DNA of 64,000 nt from Multifurca ochricompacta. Lineage: Eukaryota; Basidiomycota; Agaricomycetes; Russulales; Russulaceae. A program made the translations under genes and the position numbers. Location of the stretch: contig WTXG01000012.1 in NCBI GenBank assembly GCA_022496185.1, positions 248,001 through 312,000 on the forward strand, given 5' to 3'. Every line of letters begins with the position of its first letter. The first letter of the stretch is position 1. Positions 56,664-64,000 of this stretch are shown piece after piece. The notes beneath the pieces were generated by a model, which made no database searches, was not told where the DNA came from, and saw only the letters and a list, made by a program, of their open reading frames with translations.

Positions 56664-59254
56664 CTAGACCCTCTTCCTTTTACCCGGTGTACCATCACCA
56701 TCACTCTGTTCTTTCGCATCAAGACCACCTACTCTCTCCTCTCTAAGTCTTTTGCTGGATCTCAAGCCTCTACTGGGACTAGCATTGCTAGCAAGAAATG
56801 CAGTGCTCGTGCTATTATCACCAATCTTGTCTCGTGAGCTGTTGCTATTATTCTCGAGAGAAACGAAAGCAGTCTTGCGAGGGTGCTTCACCCTTGTTGG
56901 CGACGTTGGCGCTGGTAAGGGCAGATGAACTTCCATACTCTGGCCCTCCGTCTTCCCCTTCTCGGAGTCTGGATTCCTTGCAGGTGCGCTCACAGGTCGC
57001 GGCGACAGCATCTTCGTTGGGGAGGTTGGATGTATCAGTGATCTTCCGTAACCCTTACTGACAGTAGTAAATTGGTTGAGGTACGGCGACGCGTTCTCGC
57101 CGCTATCGCTTAAACCTGCACTGAAGCTCTTGTTGAAGCTTGACACACGTGAGAACGTCCTTGGCGTGCGAGGGCGTTCGGGTAGACTATCAGGCTCGGA
57201 CCCCTGTACGTCAATGCTAATGGGCTGTGAAGCTTCTGCAATACGGGCAGCAAGGAGCGGTACCTGCCTGCACAATTCCGAAAAATCTGAAATTGTCTCG
57301 GTGATAGATCTAGGCCTGGCAATAGAATTCACAAACCGGACATCTTTCGTATAGACCCGCAGAAGAACTTCCGCAAAATGTGCAGGCATGAGTAATGATA
57401 GATCCCCTCGCTGAGCATGAAAGCACTCTAAACACTATTTGAAACAACAATCAAAGTTTGAGACACAATTGGGCATACCGTAGGGCCGACTTTTGGATAA
57501 AACTTCACAAAGTCCAATGGACTTTTGTCTTTCATCCCGTAATGCATTGTAGAGAAGGTTACGATCACTTTGTCCGGTGTCAGTCCCCGATATCCTCAAG
57601 ATTGATGGCATCGTCTTCCTCGTCAATCTCAGAGTCTACTCGAGAGGGCGGCTGTCCAATGCGCACAGAACACGCTCGCTTCGCCTCTGCAACTATACCT
57701 GCTGCAGTAATATTCTCCTCGAGAAGCTCGCGGTGCTCCCAGTCAAAGACCTTGTAGTCAACGCAACGATAAAGGTCGCGGTTCTGTATGCGTTCGAGAA
57801 TTCGCTGTGCTTCCAAGAGTTCCTAGAGCATAGTATTGTCCAATCCAGTCAGGGGGAAATAAATGTAAAGAAATGGCGCATACCGGAGCCTCGGAACGCT
57901 GAATCTCGTTCTGATATCATCCGTGAGCCCGAGATATTTCTTCGGATCATTTATATATTCGGCAATCTTAAGGTATGGCTCCGCTGCGAGCATAGCATCA
58001 ACGATCATGTGTTCAATGGCTTAGCTGTTGATGCTTCCTTAATACTGTAGGGAGATGTGACGGTACTTGGGAACAAACCAGTTTTGTGGTTGTATATTCG
58101 CTTATGCAAACTAAAACGCGTGTAACAGAGCTCATAAATCTGATTTGCGTCTTTGATGTCGTAACAAATCTGGCTTTCAATCACGCGAGCTGAGTTGATA
58201 AGACTGTAGATTTTGAAGTGTATCAACTCGTCGACCGACCAAAAAAAATATGCAAAGGTCGTACCGAGTGAGAGATAGGTTCTGATTGTCACCAATTGCT
58301 CGGGTATCACGTGCAATGTAGTCAAACCTAGGCAGACGTGTACGAATGAATGAGTAGGACTCCAGCATGAAGATGCAACTCACTTGTCCACATCAATCCC
58401 ATTCCTCTTATTAGCAACAATCTCACATAAGAAAGACTTCTCGTCGCTACATTGAGTCAATATGTGAGAGATTCTGCATTGTATGCATCCAAGGTAATCA
58501 CGAACCTGCATCTGGCTCGATCGCCAGCAATTAGAGCCTTAATGAAGAAAACATCCTTTGGCAGGATATCCAAATCGTACTGCTTCATCATGTCGTCAAA
58601 CATCATTTCCGACGCATCTTCATGCTGCCAATCCTTATTCTTGGGCAAAAAACCAGCTTTCCTTTCGCAAGACGTGAAGAGACTCACTACGCATGGAGAA
58701 GAAACAACTTACAGCGCGCTGGGGATATAGGTGCCGTCCCACACGTGGCTCCATGGGCCATGGCCCAAGTCGTGGCAAAGACCAGCTAGTTCGACACACT
58801 TCACATCGCGGTCAGTGATGCCCAACTCGGGCTGGGAGTCCTTGAGGTGCGTAGCCATTTGACGAGCCAAATAAGCAACTCCTGGTTCGGAGTAGGTTGC
58901 TTTAGTCACTTCTAGGTGACCAACGCTCACCTAAGCTGTGCTCGAAGCGATTGTGTGATGCTCCAGGCCAGACATAGTAAGAAACTCCCAATTGCTTGAG
59001 ATGTCGAAGGCGTTGGAAATGTCTCCTGTATGAGATAAAAATAAGAACACAAGCAAATCAGATAGACAAGGCGCATACGTATCTACCACGCTCCAAACGT
59101 GCGGACCCATGGTCACTGTCCCAGTTCAGAAAGGGATCTGTTAGTGAGCTAGGATGCATGGCGCACCATATCCATGAACATTGTCAGTTATCGATCGCAT
59201 ATTGTTCACTTTTCCTGCAGACTGGTAATGTGCTATGATGGTGTCGCTTTCCAT
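56664..59254 (-). CDS. SAMHD1-like HD-domain dNTP triphosphohydrolase
   Basis: HD enzymes of this group cut dNTPs to deoxynucleoside and triphosphate and control dNTP pools. ATG 59254 gives [25 protein letters not shown] and [20 protein letters not shown] lead to [12 protein letters not shown] with the first metal His, then [20 protein letters not shown] and [20 protein letters not shown] with the HD pair. Next are [99 protein letters not shown] and [20 protein letters not shown]. These match SAMHD1 along the catalytic core. There is no SAM domain. After [20 protein letters not shown] a Ser/Pro/Arg-rich tail of about 200 residues ends in RKRV at 56664. One base appears to be missing near 57583. 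Confidence 0.9.
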
Positions 59255-59703
59255 GTTTTGATAGTAAGACACGGCTTTTGAATGTATTGTGACTGCCTGC
59301 AGGATGCAGCGTGCCCGATCAGTTTCGAATGTTCGGCTAGAAAATCTGTCCAGTTACGAGAAAATATTGATGAGCGCGTAGTGAACGCGAGCTCAAGAGA
59401 GCAGTTCGACAGAGACGAATACGAATACGGAGACGGCGAATTGCCACAGTCAACTCGCCTCCATTGCTCACTCATGCCAAGAGATCATGTCAATATGATA
59501 ACTTCTCTGCCTTCGGCGAATCCCGAGAAATGCGCTCGCTCACAATTAACGTTCTGCGTTCTGAACGAGGCACCCATGACACTGACACTGACACTGACAC
59601 TGACACTGGCATTGGCAAGAACGACTAGTTACGAGGGGGACACAGTGTCTAGGTATCCGATGGCCCTTACGTCTCACTTGGTGAAAGAACACTTATAAGC
59701 TTC
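59255..59703. promoter_or_regulatory. Divergent region with hexamer microsatellite
   Basis: This 449-bp region lies between the SAMHD1-like gene and the PPR-like gene. A minus-strand frame from 59475 (MSEQWRRVDCGNSPSPYSYS) could in principle be an upstream exon of the SAMHD1-like gene. It also contains the GACACT repeat listed separately. Confidence 0.4.
59575..59608. repeat. (TGACAC)n microsatellite
   Basis: Five consecutive near-perfect copies of a TGACAC/GACACT hexamer precede the PPR-like gene. Confidence 0.8.
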
Positions 59704-61424
59704 ATGCATATACCAGCACGCGCTAGTGTCCGTGCCCTATGCTGCATGCATCGTCACGACGTACATTCCTTCTCGAGTCGCAATCAAAGTGGATACTCGA
59801 GATCCCCTTTCCGCCTGTTTGCTTCCAATACTCATTCTCCAAACCTTTCCCCTGAGGAACTTGACAAAAAAAGACGGAAACGGTCAAAAATAAATCAGCT
59901 CATCTTTTCAGTTGGCGGCTGTTGAAACAAGAGAAAACCGAAGAAGCTGTGAATTTTTTCCAAAGCCGTATCTCTTGGATATCTTCAGAGGATCGCGCCT
60001 CCCGCTTCCGCGTGTATGAACGTGGTATTACTACGTTTCTAAACCATAAACAATACAAGGATGCTCTCGAGCTGCACCAGCACATGTCTGCAGAAAGGAT
60101 GTATTCATCCTGTGGGCTCCGCGCAAAAATGCTTATCTGTTCAGACATTGTTGCGACATCTCAAGAACGACCAAAACAGGGGACATCTCTTTTTAACGAT
60201 CTTTCGCACGTTCTTTCCATTCCCTCATACTCGGAACGCAACCTCCGTGAGCTTCTTGATATCATGAAAGACCACCCCCTCGTCGATTCGCAATTTGTCA
60301 GAAGATTGGTCGACTTTTATGTCAATTCTAGAGGACCAGAGTACGAACTGGAGTTGAACACTCTCAACAAGATCATCCTCTTCTATGCGCACGTTGGGAG
60401 CATGGATACTGCGGAAAGCCTTGTCTTATCGCATCAAAACTCATCCAAAAACAGCCCACAACATGCGAACGCGGGACCATACACAACTCTGATAAGCGAA
60501 CTCACGAGCAGAAGCTCTCTGTCTTCTGGACGCATGAATTTACTGCTGGACCAAATGAAGCAATTCAAAATCCCAGCTGACCTCCCTTTCCTCAACACCC
60601 TCATCCAATCAGCCGTACGACAGGAGAACTTCCAACAAGCGTTCACCCTATATGAAACAATTCTGAGAGACCCCGCCTCACACATGATTCCGGACTCGTT
60701 TGTCTTTGGAAGCCTTTTCAATGCGCTTCAGCGTATGTGGGCTCCGCGCAGCCCTAGACTTCGCCAGGCACGCCGACCCTCAAACGCACCGGCACCGCGC
60801 CAGCTCTTTCGTCAAATGCTTGAATGTCACGTACTCGCTATCCAAGTGGCGGATCCGCGCACGCGCCCAGTCGTGCGCGTCTCGACCTTGAACGTTGCAT
60901 TGCGGTTGTTCATGCTATCCATGGACTACCCAGGCGCGTTCGTCACTCTACAAACGTTCCGCGCTCTGGATTTGAAGCCCGACGTGCGCTCCTACCGCTT
61001 CGTTCTCACCATCCTACTTGCGCACGTCAAACATGGCCTCCAGACAGAAAAATCCTGGCAACGCCACGCTACTGACTGGGCAATCCATTTCCTGGGCGGT
61101 GAGGGGAGCGTGGGTATGCGACCGGAGGATATACGACCCGAGGTCGCATGCGCATTGTTAGAATTCGCTATCAGGGACACAGAATGTCGTGCTCCAGGAC
61201 TCGCAGCGATTCTGGGCGACGAGAAGGTTCCAGAGAATGTCAAGTGGGATGTCGAACCCCTCGAGCGGCTGGTGGCAAGGGCAATCCTGGCAACCATGAC
61301 TCAGAAGGATATAAGGGAGGGAGAGGCGGAGCGCTCGCTTCGGGAGAAGCTCGCGCCGTGTTTTTTTGAGATGGTTCCCGACAGGCTATGGAGAGGAAGG
61401 CGATTGCGAAGGGCAACGGGTTAG
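59704..61424 (+). CDS. PPR-like mitochondrial protein
   Basis: A helical-repeat protein resembling fungal mitochondrial pentatricopeptide proteins that act on organelle RNA or ribosomes. ATG 59704 begins MHIPARASVRALCCMHRHDV, a basic amphipathic leader suited to mitochondria. The frame then changes once near 59918 into LKQEKTEEAVNFFQSRISWI. Repeat-like helix pairs follow: YERGITTFLNHKQYKDALEL, LNTLNKIILFYAHVGSMDTA, PYTTLISELTSRSSLSSGRM, LPFLNTLIQSAVRQENFQQA, FTLYETILRDPASHMIPDSF and STLNVALRLFMLSMDYPGAF. The latter part is one intronless exon of about 500 codons ending RRLRRATG at 61424. The exact target is unknown. An intron in place of the frame break at 59918 seems unlikely, because the only GT-AG option is about 30 nt. 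Confidence 0.78.
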
Positions 61425-61932
61425 ATAGTTGAGGGCCGTTTCCGGTGCACCGCAAACGTTATTGCGAACTGATTGTATCAAAATGTCCCACACTTCGCCA
61501 TCGTGGGCACATGGACGCTTCTAGGCTACCCCGACTGATTTCGCGGTTGCTCGTTCTCTCAGACCAAGTAAAGATGGCACAAAAAAGAATGCTGCGACCT
61601 TTACATCTGCCGAAACTGGGAGTTGAGAGTCCTCTTGTTGACGTGCCAGTGACCCGTTTCCTTTCTCCACCGTCACGGACTTATTTCCTGATGCGGCATT
61701 ATTTAAATCTGCACGTCCAAGAGTGAAGTACAATCTTAATCATTCACCGCTCGACGGGTGGTATCATAAACAGTGGTCGCGAATATGGGATATCTTGCGC
61801 AGCAGATAAAAATACATAACTCCGAATCTAAGAGAAAACAAACATAGTATGCGGTTAAATCAACCTTGCTCTCCTCCACCTAGACCATCCGCCAGGGAGG
61901 ACGATGACTCGTATACGACTGAATCACCAGGA
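61425..61932. other. Convergent gap, no gene seen
   Basis: This 508-bp region separates two convergent stops. Open frames on both strands (for example 61445-61726 plus) lack any recognisable motif. No repeat or RNA gene is seen. Confidence 0.45.
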
Positions 61933-63535
61933 TCAGTGAATGCCACCTCCGTGGATAAGACAGGTTTGCTCACCAGGGTGCTGTATCTGTACATGACTTG
62001 TTTCGCCAGCCTGACCTGGCCCCGATACCGCTATGGTCGCACTCAACCCACTATGTGACTGGCGATGTTCGGACTGCTCCTCACGTGTCGCTGGCACCAG
62101 CGAACCCATGACAGGTTCCTGCGTACCCTCGCCCTCATCTCTCCGTAATGAAAGGTGCCTCAGCGGCACTTGCAATACGCCCTGCATATGCACCACCTCC
62201 GACTTGCCGGGAGTAGACTGCAAGCCCACTCCAGATATGCGCCCCTCGACGTGCCGCACGAATTCACCCCACATCGCACGCTCATCGCGACCGAGTTTGA
62301 TGAACGCGTCGCGTACGTCCTCATCCGCGCGGCGCCATACCGCGCGATGCCTGCACACGGTACTTTTGACGTAACGACAGCCAAAGACGCGCTCGAAGGC
62401 TGCGCGCTGTGTCAAGGACGGCTGAGTGCTAGCAAGCGCGTCCATCTGGTCAAACCCGACGGAAACCTCTTGGACGCTATAGTCATTCGGCCACCGTTTC
62501 AGAGGTGGGTGAGGGTGATGAGGAATAGGTGCCTTGGACTGTGCAGGAGATGATGGTCTTGGCTGATGTGGAGGAACACTGCCATTCGTCGCAGGCATAG
62601 ACTCTGGTGTCGTACCTGGGTACATGTCAAGCGAAGGGCTATAAACGAATGACGGTTTTGGAACCGCGCCAGAGCCCGTGGGAGGTGAAGAGGTTGTCTG
62701 GATTTGTGACTGCGAGCTTGTTGCGTGGATCGGCACAGCTTGGCCCTGAACACGCTCCTGACCAGTTAAATTCTGAGAGTAGTTCTGTGCTTGGGCAACG
62801 GGTACACCATACTGGTGTATTTGGTGTGCCTGTACTTGCTGGGTTGCCCCCTGGTACATGTTGTCCGTGATGTAATACTTATTAGGGGGAGCAGCATCAG
62901 GTGCGACGTCTGGTGCCCGTCGCTTGAGTGACCCGGGCGAAAATATGTGTTTCCCGTTCTGCTCTATCCTCTGCTGCGCTGCGATCTCCTCCTGAAGGCC
63001 AGGGCATTCTTCCTCCGCTAGATCTTCAAGTAAACTCTTCCTTAGTTTGTAAAGGACGCGCTGTTCGGAGACGACAAGCCGGACTGTTTCAATCATATGT
63101 TGCTCCCACTGTGCAGTGACAGCATTGTAGGCGTCGACGAAAGAACTTGGTGTTAGCGAGAGCGATGAAAGGAGGGATGGAAATTGGGAGAGTTGAAGAA
63201 ATGGAAAAGTGGGCAGGGGGTGTAAGAGACGAAGTGGGGTTGTATGGGCCTGTTCGATCAAGAATGAGATATATGGATACGACGTACACGCACACCGACT
63301 AACCTTATACCAAATTACGAGCATGACTGAGCGTTTGTAGAGTTCTTCGCTTTGACTGGACGTGGGCGCTTGGGTGTGCGATGGATTGCCATTCAAGTTG
63401 TGAGTAGAATCATTTAAGTAGACGGAACTTTGCGCCTGGTCGAGATGTGTAAGGGTTTATTAAGTCATAGAGGATGATTGGAAGGATACGAACGGAAGAG
63501 GATGAGGGTTGGGTGAGAGAAAGAGGTTGTTCCAT
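61933..63535 (-). CDS. Orphan Gln/Pro-rich protein with conserved blocks, possibly a nuclear regulator
   Basis: I do not recognise the family. The start was found by hand: ATG 63535 encodes MEQPLSLTQPSSSS, an intron (donor GTTCGT) joins AQSSVYLNDSTHNLNGNPSH, and a second, 54-nt in-frame intron joins LVIWYK to AHTTPLRLLHPL. Two blocks look globular. One is helical, FVDAYNAVTAQWEQHMIETV and RLVVSEQRVLYKLRKSLLED, followed by LAEEECPGLQEEIAAQQRIE. The other is FDQMDALASTQPSLTQRAAF, ERVFGCRYVKSTVCRHRAVW and RRADEDVRDAFIKLGRDERA-MWGEFVRHVEGRI. Between them lies a Gln/Pro/Ser-rich linker of about 150 residues. A basic SLKRRAPD motif may be a nuclear signal. This layout fits a transcription-associated protein, by inference only. 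It ends CLIHGGGIH at 61933. Confidence 0.65.
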
Positions 63536-63808
63536 GGTACGATAAAAGAAATCTAACGAAAGCAGATGCGATGAGCAGCATTGTTGAATGATGATTGATG
63601 GAGATGATTGAGAGGCGGTTTAGGGTGAGGGTTGAAGAGCGGAGGAGGGGAAGGGGAAGGGGAAGGACTCACCAAGACCAAGACCAAGACCAGAGGACTT
63701 GGGACCAACGGGACAACCAACGGGACGGCTGGACAAACTCGTGGCTGTGTCACTCATGGACCCTTGCGTATGTAATTAATTACCTGATTATTAATACATA
63801 AGTAGTAG

Positions 63809-63809
<1 letters not shown>
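63536..63809. other. Intergenic region with purine-rich and ACCAAG repeats
   Basis: It contains a GGGGAAGGGGAAGG run (about 63648-63665) and ACCAAG/ACCAAGACC repeats (63671-63693). No gene is supported. Confidence 0.45.
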
Positions 63810-63812
<3 letters not shown>

Positions 63813-63850
<38 letters not shown>

Positions 63851-63852
63851 CA
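63813..63852. repeat. (ATT)n microsatellite
   Basis: About a dozen ATT triplets in series. If the minus strand is coding here, they would encode a run of Asn or Ile depending on frame; I cannot tell whether it is coding. Confidence 0.85.
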
Positions 63853-63941
63853 TTATATTCAGGGCACAACTCCTTCCAAGCCGCTTCATCATAAATAAGT
63901 TAGCCTTCACCAATATAAATTAAATTTAAAAAGGCTCTCAC

Positions 63942-64000
63942 CAGAAGTCACATCCGTAGATGGTACATCAGTAATATCCTCGGCAAAAACAACAGCGAAA
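63942..64000 (-). CDS. Possible exon of a gene running off the right edge
   Basis: On the minus strand one frame is open from the right edge (FAVVFAEDITDVPSTDVTS) and meets a good GTGAGAG donor at 63941. The next exon to the left was not identified with certainty. Too short for any family assignment. Confidence 0.3.

Noticed and set aside
1..64000. Possible defence island, biosynthetic cluster or mobile element
   Set aside because: No polyketide, peptide synthetase, P450, transposase, integrase, reverse transcriptase, long terminal repeat or CRISPR-like array was found; the genes are mixed housekeeping functions.

Overview
The window is nuclear DNA from a filamentous basidiomycete, most likely an Agaricomycete mushroom-forming fungus. 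Genes are dense on both strands and broken by many short introns of about 50-60 nt with GT(A/G)NGT donors. Intergenic gaps are short, and there are no bacterial operons or ribosome binding sites. Several proteins have a recognisably basidiomycete make-up. Gene names below come from protein motifs read by eye. Exon borders were worked out by hand only where stated, so each CDS span is start-to-stop and includes introns.

Layout. 1-1803 (-): SPX-ankyrin phosphate-signalling protein (PHO81/GDE1 type), cut by the left edge. 2207-3582 (-): peroxin PEX12. 4129-5239 (+): UPF0303/haem-degrading-fold protein. 5393-6090 (-): mitochondrial single-strand DNA-binding protein. 6309-11088 (+): ribosome-rescue GTPase HBS1. 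11407-12968 (+): orphan basidiomycete protein. 13803-15430 (-) and 15626-17200 (+): head-to-head pair of secreted epoxide-hydrolase-like paralogues. 17384-21194 (+): clamp-loader large subunit RFC1. 21747-22458 (+): FKBP12. 22820-27699 (-): Yta7/ATAD2-type chromatin AAA ATPase. 28432-29132 (+): gene remnant. 29552-32130 (-): GH85 endo-beta-N-acetylglucosaminidase. 32313-35823 (+): RNA14. 36251-38263 (-): HRP1-like two-RRM protein. 38429-40842 and 41284-43710 (-): tandem serine carboxypeptidases. 44165-45086 (-): vitamin B6 glutaminase SNO/Pdx2. 46402-47751 (-): orphan. 48141-50321 (-): nodulin-like MFS transporter. 50695-51980 (+): Nudix CoA diphosphatase. 52275-56371 (-): WD40-inositol polyphosphate 5-phosphatase. 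56664-59254 (-): SAMHD1-like dNTPase. 59704-61424 (+): PPR-like mitochondrial protein. 61933-63535 (-): orphan. An exon-like stretch runs off the right edge.

Most of the window is ordinary housekeeping: phosphate sensing, peroxisome import, replication, translation rescue, mRNA 3' processing, phosphoinositide and nucleotide turnover. The accessory parts are the two duplicated hydrolase families, epoxide hydrolase and S10 carboxypeptidase, both apparently secreted. Two members of the mRNA cleavage/polyadenylation machinery, RNA14 and HRP1, sit tail-to-tail.

The most pervasive signal is technical or evolutionary. At least a dozen conserved genes are interrupted by a one-base change of frame in the middle of clear homology, nearly always explained by one missing base. 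I found no phage, insertion sequence, CRISPR array or defence system, and I do not see a convincing new multi-gene system. The best leads are the gene-conversion tract between the carboxypeptidases, the epoxide hydrolase pair with a palindrome in its shared promoter, the long hairpin-bearing HRP1 intron, and three orphan proteins.
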